A stretch of DNA of 64,000 nucleotides from Cystobasidiopsis lactophilus (taxonomy: Eukaryota; Basidiomycota; Agaricostilbomycetes; Agaricostilbales; Chionosphaeraceae): positions 4,585,631 to 4,649,630 of the forward strand of contig BCIO01000001.1 in the NCBI GenBank assembly GCA_001599975.1. Direction: 5' to 3'. This document shows, piece by piece, positions 54,365-64,000 of the stretch. Made by a program: the position numbers and the translations under genes. The notes under the pieces are model-generated. The model was not told where the DNA came from and did not search any database. It was given only the letters and a program-made list of their open reading frames with translations. Within the stretch, counting starts at the first letter, position 1. Each line of letters opens with the position of its first letter.

Positions 54365-56304
54365 ATGGACGAGGACGACGCTTTCTTGTGTGGGTGCCTT
54401 ATACTCTGTATGCATGGATGCATATACTGAGTGGTTGCCACAGACGGAGACAGCGAAGGTAAAGTCCTCTGGGGCTGCGAGAAGGGCACAAGGCTCACTG
54501 CATTTCGAGCGAGCAGAGACGGCGCCGCCTGCCAATGGCGCTCAACCGGTCGCTCAGCCAGCGTGAGTGGCGCTCGTTACACCAGCTCTTGGTAGCTGTC
54601 TTAGCCTCGTTCCTTCACAGACCGGCCGCGACGAATGGGGACGAGGCAGAAGCAGAAGCGGACGAGGACGAGTCGGAGGATGTGCGTCGCTTCTCCCATG
54701 ATACAGGATGTATGAGTGTGACATACGATCGCACAGGACCTGGAGATCATCATCGACGCCGACCCGAGCGCGCCCGCCAGGCCATTCGACTCGAGGTGAG
54801 CACCTTCTGCCCGCCTTGGGAATTTTGCTCATGCCCGCTTCTCGCTGCAGGCCCACGCATCATCGAGTCTTCCAACCAGGTGCGCACTCGGCCCTCACAT
54901 GAGACATTGTGACTGTGTCTCAGTGTAGAGCCAGCCACAGGCGTCTCCCCGGTAGTGGCCACCACAGTCTCGCCTCTGCCCTCCTTCCAAATCAACAAGC
55001 CAGTGCCCGCTGCAAGGCCCACCTCCCCTCCCATACCCTTCCCAGCCACCCAAGAGGTCGCCCCAGCCTTCGACCCGACCGCGCCCGTCCTGCTCGAGGA
55101 CAACACCTCCCTGTTCGACGTGGACATTGACAAGCTCGAGGCCCAGCCGTGGCGCGCCAAGGGCTCCCACGTGGCCGACTACTTCAACTACGGCTTCGAC
55201 GAGCTGACCTGGAAGACGTACGTCGCCCGCCAGCGCAACATGCGCTCCGACACCGCCGCGAGGGCCGAGAAGCCCTTCAGCGTGTTCGCCGACCTGCCTT
55301 TGCCCGAGGCTTGGGCCAGCCTGCCGCCAGAGTTGAAGGGCATGATGATGAACACCATCATGTCCAGCTTGCCCGGAGGCATGAACCCGATGGCGGCCAT
55401 GATGATGGGCGGCTTTGGCGGCCCACCGGGTCCTCCGCCCGGCCACTTGGGCCCGCCGCCGGGGATGATGAACCCCATGATGGGTGGCCCGCCGCCTATG
55501 CCGCCGCAGATGAACATGGTCGGCCCGCCGCCCCAGCAAATGCAGATGCAACAGCAACCACCCCAAGGTGGCGGAGGAGAGGGCGACAACGGCTGGGGAA
55601 AGCGGATGCGCCTGGGCTTCAACGACGAGTCGGCTGGTTCTGGCTCCCCTTTGAACCAAGGCGGCCAAGGTGGTGGCGAGGAGGAGTACCCTGCTGGAGA
55701 AGCGCCGTGGGGCAACGCCGACCCCAGCATGGCCGGCTACGAAATGGACCCCTCCATGGTTGGCAGCCCAGGCATGATGGGTGGTTTCCCGCCCCAAATG
55801 GGCATGCTTGGCGCCGGGAGAGGTCGGGGCAGCGGCCGCGGTCGAGGTGCTAAAGGCAACAACCCGTTCGGCATCGTCCCTGGCCAAGCTTTCGCCCGCC
55901 CTCCGCCTTCTGGCCCGGCTGCGTCCATGCCGCCCACCAACCCTGGCCACACGCCGACCTCTTCAGACCGGCAACCTTCGCCTTTGCCAGAGCACATCCC
56001 CACCGGCCCTCGAGCCGTGCCCACTGGACCCCGAGCAGACCGGTCCAAACCCACAAAATCGTACCGCGACAAAGACGCAGGCGGCTCTCAGTCCGCCGAC
56101 CCCTTGGACTATGGCGACACTAAGGACCGGGACCGAGGGCGCGGTGGCGAGAGCAAGTCGACCCGCCCGCCGATCCCCACGCGTCGCAAGAGGAGCGACG
56201 AGTACTCGGACGAAGAAGGGTACGAGTCGCCACCGAGACGAAGGAGGAGAAGGTCCAGGTCGAGGAGCTACGACTCGAGGGATCGGTCTTACTCCCCTGT
56301 GTGA
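54365..56304 (+). CDS. FIP1: Pre-mRNA polyadenylation factor FIP1
   Basis: FIP1 links poly(A) polymerase to the cleavage and polyadenylation factor. The N-terminus is built from mini-exons: 54365-54389 (MDEDDAFL), then YGDSE, then ETAPPANGAQPVAQP, an acidic exon (NGDEAEAEADEDESED) and DLEIIIDADPSAPARPF. The FIP1 core motif follows: AQPWRAKGSHVADYFNYGFD, ELTWKTYVARQRNM. Next comes a Met/Gly/Pro-rich region, then RGRGSGRGRGAKGNNPFG (RGG-like), and an Arg/Ser/Asp-rich tail (RSRSRSYDSRDRSYSPV). Stop TGA at 56302-56304. If the last donor (GTGAGC) is used, the end becomes SRSRR with stop at about 56379. Introns at 54390-54443 and 54682-54736 have complementary ends. Homology to FIP1 is firm. Confidence 0.88.
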
Positions 56305-56857
56305 GCTTATTCCTTCTCGTTCCTTTGGGTTGGGCTCGAGAACTCATTGGTGTTGCAAAGGAGCAGGAGCCGGCGGTGAATGTCGACTCCGTGATAAGGG
56401 ATGAAGGGCCCGTCTCTTGAACTAAAAGCCAAAAATGCCTACGCGCAATATCCAAGAACCTTTCGTGGTCATTTCGACTGTTGCTACTATGAAGAGGATC
56501 AAGAGTTTGCTTTTCTACGTGAAAGCTGGGGATGACAGATAGTTAATTTCTTTGAGAGACAGCTAATTTCTACGGTGAAATCCGTGTTAGGTTTTTCGAT
56601 GCCAAGTTGTGTCGACGTTTCCTGCCGCTTTGGCCTGCCGATTGCAGGCCTCCTTTCGCTCATGTCGGCATGTTGCGCACATAGGGTCATCCTTTCTGAC
56701 CCAGCATTGGATATGTTCGGGGACACAGCTTGACACAACGGGCTTGAGTCACAGTACTGTGCTGATCTTAAGCAGTTCGCCTACTTGCCACATCTCCTGG
56801 TGCCATAATGGGGGGTATATAAGTCGTTCTCAGCATTGGGGCCCCTGAGTACCTCGA
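56305..56857. other. Convergent intergenic region
   Basis: This lies between the FIP1 end and the small minus-strand gene. It is AT-richer than its surroundings, with T-rich tracts, fitting 3' ends and polyadenylation signals from both sides. No ORF worth reporting and no tRNA-like fold was noticed. Confidence 0.45.
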
Positions 56858-57206
56858 TCAATTGTGGGCCACCGGCATGATCTCTACGTCAAATCTGTCA
56901 GAATCAAAACTTATTGAGAGAAGGCTATGCATACGGTCTGATTTCGACGCCGGCTGCGCCCTCAGCTGGACGCAAAGCCTGTTCCCCAGACTCGTACTGG
57001 ACGATGTGACCTTCATGGGCAAAATTCGGGCCTTGACCCCCACGACCCCCCATCCCGTAGTTATGAGGTGATGGTCCGGAGGGCGAGCCAAGATGGGTGG
57101 TAGGGCGAGCAACGTGCGTTGGCGAGCGCTGTGGTTCGCCGCCCACAGGTTCAGTAAGTCGCGGAGACCCAGGACTTTGACGTTGAGGGATCGGAGTGTT
57201 CACCAT
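56858..57206 (-). CDS. Small Pro/Gly-rich orphan protein
   Basis: Not recognised. An ATG at 57206 starts MVNTPIPQRQSPGSPRLTEP, continuing with HVARPTTHLGSPSGPSPHNY, GMGGRGGQGPNFAHEGHIVQ and AEGAAGVEIRP. A GTATGC donor joins a last exon FDVEIMPVAHN with stop TGA at 56858-56860. The frame is open upstream to 57437, just after the IMPACT stop, so the true start may lie in an upstream exon (an intron ending CGTGAACAG at about 57218 is visible). It reads in the same direction as IMPACT, closely downstream. Confidence 0.45.
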
Positions 57207-57433
57207 GGGCCGAGTCTGTTCACGATTGAACGAGAGTGAGCTTGAGAAAAGCCTTTCCAGGCTCCTTGACTGGAAGGTGGCGCCCGAGCCGAGGCGTGTC
57301 GTCTCGGTAAGACTGTCCGTACGACAAAAACGCCGTCCGATAATAGTAGATCGGAAGTTATCTTCCAAAGCGAGTCGATGGAAGCGGTTTTCTGGTGAGA
57401 CTGGCCGTACGAGGCTGCCGGGTCCAGCGATTC

Positions 57434-58412
57434 TCAAGGCCCGGCCTTCTTGCCACGCTTCGAGGTTGGTGCAGCGATGAAACCACCAGACTCTAAGGCT
57501 GCTCGCCCAGCCTGAAAAAGCAATTGAGGTTCAGAAATTTTAGTGAAGGAGTAAGAGACTTAGAACGAACCGCATTGATGTGCTTGAACCGGTCCGCTCC
57601 TCTGTTTTAATGGTGAGCAAGGAAAAAAGTACAACGAACACAAAGACGAACAATAAGATCCCTCCGTACCACCGCGAGACCACCAAGAAGACATTCTCCG
57701 CGCCGGCCAGCTCCAGCAGATGCGCCAGCCGCCTCCCCGCCAGACTTTCCCCATCGTCATCATTGTCCTGATGCGACACTCCGTTGACCGTACACCTCCA
57801 AGCCAAGATGTTGTGCGTTGCCCTTGCAATCTTGTTGTCTTGCTTCAACGCGGCGAGAAAGGTAGGGACCAGAGCCGGGTCGGTCAAGCCAGTCGCATAA
57901 CCGATGAAGACGCTCTTCCTGTCCACTACTGGCTCTGAAGCAACAAACTCGACGGAGACTTGCTGGGCAGGAGGCGAGGGAGGGCGAATAGAAGGTTGCT
58001 CATGTGGCGAAGGAGGAGTGGGTGGCCTGGCGAACTCTTCTCGCTCCAGCTGACTAGCCAAGTTTTCACTAGCTCTTGAATCATAGAAGGTCTGACAAAG
58101 TTCACGAGCCGATTCGATGCCTTCGAACAAGACTTCCGACCCAGGCTGAAATTCTTCGTGCATGAACAGACGCAAAACACGGCCAAAGAGCACTGAGTCC
58201 ACAGCATACGGGCCGATATACTTCTCAAGTTGAAGCTGAGGAGGTGAAGAGGCAGGGTACGAAGGCGGCAAGGTGATCACCAGCCCAAACAGAATTTCGA
58301 TCTCGTCTGGCAAGGGGCATTGGAGGCGGAACCGCTTTTGATTGCCTCCAAGCTCGACCAAATTTTCTTCTCCATATATCGCCTTGAGCGCTTCAATTTC
58401 TTCGCTGGCCAT
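57434..58412 (-). CDS. IMPACT family protein (RWD plus UPF0029 domain)
   Basis: Homologue of IMPACT/YIH1, which binds GCN1 through its RWD domain and restrains GCN2. The start at 58412 gives MASEEIEALKAIYGEENLVE, the RWD signature, with ILFGLVITLPPSYPASSPPQ. A Pro-rich linker (RPPTPPSPHEQP) leads to the IMPACT domain: SEPVVDRKSVFIGYATGLTD, NKIARATHNILAWRCTVNG, DNDDDGESLAGRRLAHLLEL, ENVFLVVSRWYGGILL. An intron then joins GADRFKHINA, and a second (GTTCGTTCTAAG to TTTTCAG) gives AGRAALESGGFIAAPTSKRG, stop TGA at 57434-57436. All conserved blocks (DDGE, VSRWYGG, RFKHI) are intact. Confidence 0.92.
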
Positions 58413-58767
58413 GTTGTTGCGGGCGACAGAGAAAGAAGAAGTCCACCCGCCGAGCGGGAGCGCTTCGGTTCATGATCTTCTTCCCCCTGCTGGTGCCGCC
58501 CGCCACCCGCACTTTTTCTCTCCGTTGCCAATAATTAGCTCGGTCTTGTCTCCGTGTCAATCATAACGTTAGCAATGTATCAGGATCAGCACATTCAAAA
58601 GACGTGGCTGGCACAGAAAATCAAGCCCCCTGCCAAACCCAAAGCGCGTTGGTGGACTTGCCCTGCCGCATTTGGAAAATGGTCGCGACGGACTATAGAC
58701 AAAGGCTCTGGTCACTGCTGCAACGAGACGTGAAGGTCTCTCTCCCATTCCACCGCCGAATGCCAGC
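58413..58767. promoter_or_regulatory. Divergent intergenic region between IMPACT and GT92-like genes
   Basis: The 355-bp gap lies between two divergent start codons and must contain both promoters. CT-rich tracts precede each start. No distinct regulatory motif is identified. Confidence 0.4.
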
Positions 58768-60191
58768 ATGGTGCACACAACAATCGCACGAAATCTCGGG
58801 CGAGCCTTTGCACGCATCTCGCCCTTGCTCGTCGTGCTCCTGTTTGTTCTTTACGTTCTACAAGGGCGCTCAGTCGGGTCCATCGCGCGCGACGACGACT
58901 CCTACTCGGCCAGCACGTCGACGGCCGCCACTTTGATGAAGTCCCTTCGAAAACGCGGCCAAATCACCTTCAAAGCAGAGGGCGGCTCCGAGTACGACCA
59001 TCACGAACCAGATGCTGTTCAACTTGCTACCTTGGCTAGACAAGCGCCTGTCCCCTCCAAGCCTTACAAGATGGTCATGTGTAAGACTGCTGCCCCCTCT
59101 CCTTTTCGCGGTTTTTCTCACCAAATGGTGCAGGCACGAGGATATGGAATGAAGCGCGATATCTGGACGAGTGGATCATGTACCACTACCTCCTTGGCTT
59201 CGACCATTTCATGCTGTGAGTGCCGAGCTCCCAAGAAGAGGCTGGTGGCTGAATTAGGTGGCGACAGCAACGACCACGGCTCGACGGACAACACTTCGGC
59301 CGTTCTGCAACCTTATATCGAGGCTGGCATGGTCACGATGACTTACACCGATGCCAACACCACGATCGTTGACACCGAGCAGACGGCGCGACAGCACTGC
59401 TACGATGGCAGCGTCATCTCGAACGATGACATGCAATGGGTGGGCCAGATCGACTTGGACGAGCAGATGGTCATCTCGCAAGCGCGCGTCAACACCTCCG
59501 TCTTCCGCCCGACGCCAACGCAGTACCTGTTCGACGACTACCAAGCCAAGAAGGAAGCCGTCATCCAAATCACGCGCATGCACTTTGGCACCAGTGGCGT
59601 CGTCGAGCCCCCAGCATGGCCGATGGGTCAAGGCGACGCTTTCACCGAGTACCAGTTCGTCAATGGGCCTGGCAACTTTTGGCCGAAGATCATGTGTCGA
59701 GCGGGCAAGTGGAAGCCAGTGCCGGCCGCCGAGCACGCCACGCAGCACTGCGCCTTGGGCATCGATGGGTGGACAAGGAACTCGGCAAGCCACCAGCTGA
59801 TCCCGGAGCGCAACGTGACGGACATGACCGAGTGGGACTACATCAACTTGTGGCCGCCAGTCTTGGACCCGCTCCACATTGTGCGCGCTGATTCCCTTCT
59901 TTCACTTTCCTACCGCTCACACGTTCGATGCAGGTCCACTTTTCAAGCCGGTCCTTGAACGAATGCCTGGCGAAAGGCCGGCACCCGAAAATGTCCAACT
60001 CGTGGCGCAAGGTGGCGGGCGAGGACATGGCGTGCAACCAGTGGCACCCTCAGCACCCGGCCTACCAGCCGTTCATGTACGCCAAGCACACCAACCTCAA
60101 GAACTCGGTGTACAACCGGGCCACCCGCTACCTCCTCCGGACGGGCGGTTTGTTCGCAAACAAGAAGCAAGGGCTGCCAGCTCTCGACTGA
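58768..60191 (+). CDS. Type II membrane glycosyltransferase, GT92-like
   Basis: Golgi-type protein: short cytosolic end (MVHTTIARNLGRAFARI), signal anchor SPLLVVLLFVLYVLQG, a stem, then a GT-A-like domain. Motifs: PYKMVMC, then across an intron TRIWNEARYLDEWIMYHYLL and GFDHFMLY; after the next intron DNNSTDNTSAVLQPYIEAGM. The metal motif is DLDE in QWVGQIDLDEQMVI. Later GDAFTEYQFVNGPGNFWPKI and ERNVTDMTEWDYINLWPP, then the last exon VHFSSRSLNECLAKGRHPKM, ending KKQGLPALD at 60191. WNE-x3-DEW-x2-YH followed by DN-x-S-x-D is the pattern of GT92/DUF23 enzymes, which often transfer galactose. Donor and acceptor sugars are unknown. Confidence 0.8.
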
Positions 60192-60494
60192 TCCACCCTC
60201 ACTCACCTCCGTCTGTCCTTCCCTCCTTCACGACTTCATCAACGCCGCATTCATCTCATACTCTACTAATCTCCGGGCCTCCTCTGGGTTTAACGGCCGG
60301 TTTGCTCAGTGCGAGCTCTCCGCTAGAGACCAACCTTGTACCATTTAGAAAACTTGCTCAGACTTGATAGACAATTTCACTGTTGACCAGTTTCTCAAAT
60401 TCGCTCTCGTTATCCCATGCGCGCTCGTGAGAATCGAGAAAGAGGGTCATCAACATTTTCTTGTGTCTTGATCGTCGCATCGTGGAAGTGGTCA
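60192..60494. terminator. Convergent 3' region between GT92-like and ERJ5 genes
   Basis: About 300 bp between two facing stop codons, AT-rich toward 60300-60420. It probably carries both polyadenylation regions. No ORF of note. Confidence 0.35.
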
Positions 60495-61943
60495 CTACCG
60501 CTGCTTCTTGCCCTGCCCTTTGCGCTTCTTAGCCCCACCCTCGCTGGTCGTAGCCACCGGCGTGACGCTCCCGCTCCCGCCGCTGGCAGTCGCCACCTCG
60601 TCCTCCTCGGCGGCGGGCGCCACCGCTTGCTTTTTGGGCAGGACCAGCCTGACGGCGGACAGGACCAAAGATGGGATCCAAGTCTTGAGCAAGGATGGTG
60701 GGTTGGCTGCCGAGTCGTCCAATGGGAAGGTGCCCTGCGCGAACACCGGTCTGGACTTAGATCTCGTCGAAGGGTCAAAGATAAAGGGAGCACGAACATC
60801 CTTAGAGACCAGCCAGACCTGGTCGCCCTCGACGAGCATCTCGAGCGTCGGCGTGCCGGGCGGGAACGCTTTCGTGGCTGACGGCCCCTCCGAGCCGGCG
60901 GACATGGGCACCCTCACTTTCTTGCGCAAAGTCGACGGCTTGTCCCCATAAGCCGCCTGTTTAGCCGCCGCTTGAAATCTGTTCAAAATCCCTACATGCG
61001 CAAAGCCCAAAAGGAAGGGCTACGGGGGAAAAGGAGGCGAACCTTGAGATGCGCTTCTTCTCGGTCAGGAAGGTGACGTAGGAAGCTGCGAATTGGGCCA
61101 GGCAGGTGAGGATGCCGAGGAGGACGAACACGGTGCCCAGGCCGGGGCGGAAGCGGGAGTAGAAGTAGCCGGTGCCCTTCCACACTGGCACGCCGTTTTC
61201 GTAGAAGAACTGAACGTTTGAGCACCCTGACATCAGCTTTGGGATAAACTGAAGTAAGGGGGAGCAGGAACGCACCTGATATCTGTGAGAGCGCAGTGCA
61301 AATTAATCCAAGATGGGATTGTGGAAAGTGGTGAGCGCCAACTGCTCACCTCTTGCGCTTCTCCTCGTCCCTCAAGATGTTGGCGATGACGCCCAGCCTG
61401 GCAAAGCGCTCTTCGATCCCGGCCACGCCAGTGTTCTTATCCGGACTATTCGTTTCTTCCCGTCAATGATATCTCGATGAGATGAGGGAGGCAAGGGGGA
61501 CGAAACTGGAGCTCGAGGGAGCGCTTGCGGTAAGCTCTGGCCACTTCCGCGGTCGTCGCTGCAGCCGTCACGTTCAAGAAGTCGTCTGTGCGTTATAAGA
61601 AGCACAAGTCAGCTCGGCGTGAAATGGGAGCTGGGGAGGGGAGGATGGAACGCACAAAATGAGACGCCTTTGCCCTCGGCCGCTTCGAGCGCCGCGACCA
61701 AATCGAACAGCTCGTGATCTGTAGCATCCCCTGTGCGCGACAGTCGCATCAGCCACCAGCAGCAAAAGGCAGGAGGGGGAGCAAGTCGCGCGCACAAGCC
61801 AAAACACTTTGCAGTCGCACCCAAACATCAGCCCATCCTTCCAGCAGGCACCAGCCAAGTCGGCGAGGCGAGAGAGAAACACACGCAGTGAAGCAAGAGG
61901 CCAGCCAAGCGCCCAGCACTAACGCGCTGCCGGACCAGCGCAT
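60495..61943 (-). CDS. ERJ5: ER membrane J-domain protein ERJ5
   Basis: ER-resident DnaJ co-chaperone that helps BiP. The signal peptide from 61943 reads MRWSGSALVLGAWLASCFTA; after an intron comes ATDHELFDLVAALEAAEGKG. The J domain runs VSFYDFLNVTAAATTAEVAR, AYRKRSLELHPDKNTGVAGI, in which the HPDK codons are brought together by splicing. It continues RFARLGVIANILRDEEKRKR. A 7-nt micro-exon (61282-61276) supplies YQ before FFYENGVPVWKGTGYFYSRF. A membrane segment TVFVLLGILTCLAQFAASYV is followed by KKRISRFQAAAKQAAYGDKP and a basic tail. Stop TAG at 60495-60497. Architecture and motifs match fungal ERJ5. Several introns have matching ends (61655-61586). Confidence 0.88.
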
Positions 61944-62038
61944 AATTGGTCGACGCCGTCCATCCTTGCGCTCGCCCAGCCATTCCCGCCTGTCAAACTA
62001 CACTTGTGGCGCTTGTCATCCTTGGCAATTAAGCAGCG
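61944..62038. promoter_or_regulatory. 95-bp divergent gap between ERJ5 and NC2-alpha start codons
   Basis: The start codons of two divergent genes are 95 bp apart, implying a shared promoter region. No TATA-like box is seen. Confidence 0.4.
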
Positions 62039-62819
62039 ATGAAGAAGCAGACATCTTTGTTCCCGTGAGTGCCTACGCTCTGCTCTGCGCCTGGGCCAGC
62101 CAAGCTGAGACTCGGAGCTGCCGAACAGGGCTTCTCGGATCGTGCGCCGTCCTTCCCCCTTAGCATCAGTCCCGAGCTGATCCAGTCCTCTCGACGGTCT
62201 ACAGAAGCGGATCATACAAGCCGACGAAGACGTGGGCAAAGTAGCGCAAGGCACTCCCATTGCCGTCTGTGAGCTGGTCCCCCTCTTCGAAGACTTTCAT
62301 CCTCGCGCCTAACGCCTTCGTTTCCACGACGCCTCACAGCCAAAGCGCTCGAGATCTTCATTCGAGACTTGACCACCGCCGCCGCTGCCGAAGCCACCGC
62401 GCGCAAGCAGAACAAGCTGACCATGGGCCATTTGTGCGTTCCCCCCTTCCCCTTTGCTGCCTCTACTTGCCCTCGAAGCTCAAGATGTTGAAATTGCGCA
62501 CAGCAAGCAAGCCATCCTGTCCAACCCGACTTTTGACTTCCTCAAGGAGTACGTCGCCACCGTGCCCGACATCGCCGCCGTCCAGCCCGCGGGCGAGGAG
62601 GACTACAACGACGACGACCAGCCGGCGGCTAAGAAAGCGAGGAAGCCTAGAAAGGACAAGGGCGTGGCGAAAGGCAAGCGGGCGCCCAAGAATGCTGGCG
62701 AGGGGGTGGATGGGGAGATGCCGGAGGTGGCAAAGGCGGAGGAAGCCCCAGCGACAGCAGCAGCGCCAGTGGTCGCTTCGGCAAGAGCGGACGATGATGA
62801 TGAGGACTACGACTCTTGA
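62039..62819 (+). CDS. BUR6: NC2-alpha / DRAP1 histone-fold transcription corepressor
   Basis: NC2-alpha pairs with NC2-beta (DR1) and binds TBP on promoters, blocking or remodelling preinitiation complexes. The histone fold is spread over small exons: MKKQTSLFP, then ASRI, then KRIIQADEDVGKVAQGTPIA, then SKALEIFIRDLTTAAAAEA, RKQNKLTMGH, FKQAILSNPTFDFLKEYVAT. The joined start LFP-ASRI-KRIIQADEDVGKVA matches the family consensus closely, which fixes the splice sites (donors near 62065, 62142, 62269, 62434). The tail is Lys-rich then acidic (KKARKPRKDKGVAKGKR; DDDDEDYDS). Stop TGA at 62817-62819. Introns 62269-62339 and 62434-62503 have complementary ends. Confidence 0.9.
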
Positions 62820-63057
62820 CTTCGGATCCTCTTTTTTGGGCCCGGGGCTTCTCGCCATCGAGGTCGACGTATGCAGAGTTCAGAGGTCCCTGCCTTTCTC
62901 CTAGGCCTTTATCACTTCCACGCCAACGAGCCTTAAGTGCCAAAGCAAGCTCAAGTTGTACTAGATAAGCTTATAATGATTTCAAAGGCTTTGAATAACA
63001 TCTATCGATGCTATAGCGAAACACGGAGCATGTCTCGAGGAACCAATAGCGTGTCCC

Positions 63058-64000
63058 TCAGGCAAACCCAACAACGCGGCCGTGCAGCACTTGCTTTCCC
63101 TTGTGGTCATGCAAGCCACCGTCTTGAAGGTTCCCGTGCTCGTCGTAACCACCCACGATCGGTCCTATAAGAAAAATCAGTGTGAAGGGAGGCTGTGACG
63201 GGCTCCTTGTGGAGCTAGCTTGCAACTCACGCTGTGCCCGCACGCAAAATTGCTTGGTGACCACCACGCCGCCCAGACTTGTATATTGAAATCCCATCTC
63301 GACACGAAATTCTTGTCCTTGGGCTTAAGAATTAACGGGTCAGACATGCAGTGGTCGAGAGACCGGTGTGAGTGATGCTTACAGATGCGATGGTTTCTGG
63401 GCAAAAACATGCCGACACTCATCAAGCCATTGTTGTAAAGGCGGCACGTGCATCCTGGGAAGTTGTAGTTTTCGTCTCCGCTGCGGTTCCTTCCGGCGTT
63501 AGCGTAGTTGAAACTGGCATAAGCCTCGCGCAAGGGCTGTCCATTCATGTCCTTCAACGCAATGCGAAAGGTGAGGCGTTGCTGAGCTGCTTGGGCATCG
63601 GCAGGAATAGAAAGGTCAAGCCTGTCGAACCACAGCACGGCTCGGCGTGTAGCATCACCACTTTCAGGGTGGATACTTTCATGAGGGTTGATAAATAGGA
63701 ACATGCGGTGATCCGCAACCTGCCACGCAAATCAGCCTTTGAATAATGATCCGCATTTGCCACAAGTCATACTGTGGGCTTTGGGTGATCGAAATTTCCA
63801 CTCTGCATCTGATCGAAGTACCATGCAGCATATTCTACAGACGAGTAGTCCGGTTGGTTGTTCAGCATCTGGTGCAGCATTTTGGGGGCGTTTGGGCCTA
63901 TGTTTGCCTTAATGGCCAGTACATAGGTAGCAGAGAGGAGGGTCCTGCCTACGGAAGAATTTAGGGTGCGGTTGTGGGATGTCAAGCCAAGTCGACTTGG
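63058..64000 (-). CDS. Hypothetical protein, 5' part beyond window edge
   Basis: Not recognised. From right to left: LLSATYVLAIKANIGPNAPK and EYAAWYFDQMQSGNFDHPKP, then across an intron DHRMFLFINPHESIHPESGD, LWFDRLDLSIPADAQ, RLTFRIALKDMNGQPLREAY, then ENYNFPGCTCRLYNNGLMSV, KDKNFVSRWDFNIQVWAAWW, and the last exon GPIVGGYDEHGNLQDGGLHD, with a C-terminus of HGRVVGFA and stop at 63058-63060. At least four short introns. The beta-strand-rich pattern with many Asn/Asp/Gly/Trp suggests a globular, perhaps secreted or lectin-like protein, but no family is named. The start lies off the right edge. Confidence 0.55.

Noticed and set aside
54293-54535. N-terminal extension of CIA30 through the longer open frame
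   Set aside because: It would run across the FIP1 start and two FIP1 exons on the other strand; the family signature begins right at the Met at 54292.

Overview
The window is nuclear DNA from a fungus, most probably a GC-rich basidiomycete with a compact, intron-rich genome. The evidence is protein-coding genes split by many short spliceosomal introns (mostly about 30-75 nt, donors GTGCGT, GTGAGT or GTTCGT, acceptors often CACAG), very short intergenic gaps, and typical fungal families: a PIL1-type eisosome protein, glyoxal oxidase, an EBP-type sterol isomerase, ERJ5, SWA2/auxilin, DCD1, and an HMG-box regulator of the mating-response kind. Bacterial operons, CRISPR arrays, rRNA and recognisable tRNA genes are absent, and I saw no intact or fossil transposon. 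I cannot name the species. All exon models were built by eye from reading frames and splice signals, so exon edges are approximate unless stated.

Layout. 1-5.8 kb: a mitochondrial NIPSNAP protein (-, cut by the left edge), an EBP sterol isomerase (+) and a PIL1-family eisosome protein (+). 6-13 kb: a hypothetical gene, a secreted glyoxal oxidase with a discoidin-like front domain, and another hypothetical gene. 13-17.7 kb: cohesin loader MAU2/SCC4 (+), dCMP deaminase DCD1 (+), and a tiny coiled-coil gene (-). 18.7-24.6 kb: a long disordered protein rich in GW/WG motifs (+) and tRNA dihydrouridine synthase DUS1 (+). 24.8-29.2 kb (-): a hypothetical gene, a stretch of apparently non-coding exons separated by nine near-uniform introns, and a STYX-like dual-specificity phosphatase. 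29.2-31.7 kb (+): the zinc chaperone ZNG1/CBWD and a decayed tandem duplicate of it. 32-35 kb (+): two small acidic/basic orphan genes. 35-42.7 kb: a membrane-fused spermidine-synthase-like protein (-), an HMG-box protein (+), SWA2/auxilin (-) and a PhzF-family protein (-). 44-49 kb: a protein with four Cys/His repeats and a possible arrestin-like body (+), COQ10 (-) and a mitochondrial-type single-pass protein (-). 49-53.5 kb: a tandem pair of membrane-anchored alpha/beta hydrolases (+). 53.5-64 kb: CIA30 (-), FIP1 (+), a small orphan (-), an IMPACT/RWD protein (-), a GT92-like glycosyltransferase (+), ERJ5 (-), NC2-alpha/DRAP1 (+) and an orphan gene (-) cut by the right edge.

The genes form no single pathway. 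Several concern mitochondria (NIPSNAP, COQ10, CIA30 and the single-pass protein). Many neighbours are divergent with 47-95 bp between start codons, or convergent with touching ends, which suggests shared promoters and terminators.

The most unusual feature is in the introns. In at least five genes and in the non-coding array, the first 5-7 intron bases are the exact reverse complement of the bases just before the final AG, and the two ends change together: GTGCGT with ACGCAC, GTGAGT with ACTCAC, GTTCGT with ACGAAC. Many of those in the 26.9-31.4 kb stretch also share an internal TAC-N-TTAG-like motif. This looks like an introner-like intron family, or selection for pairing of intron ends.
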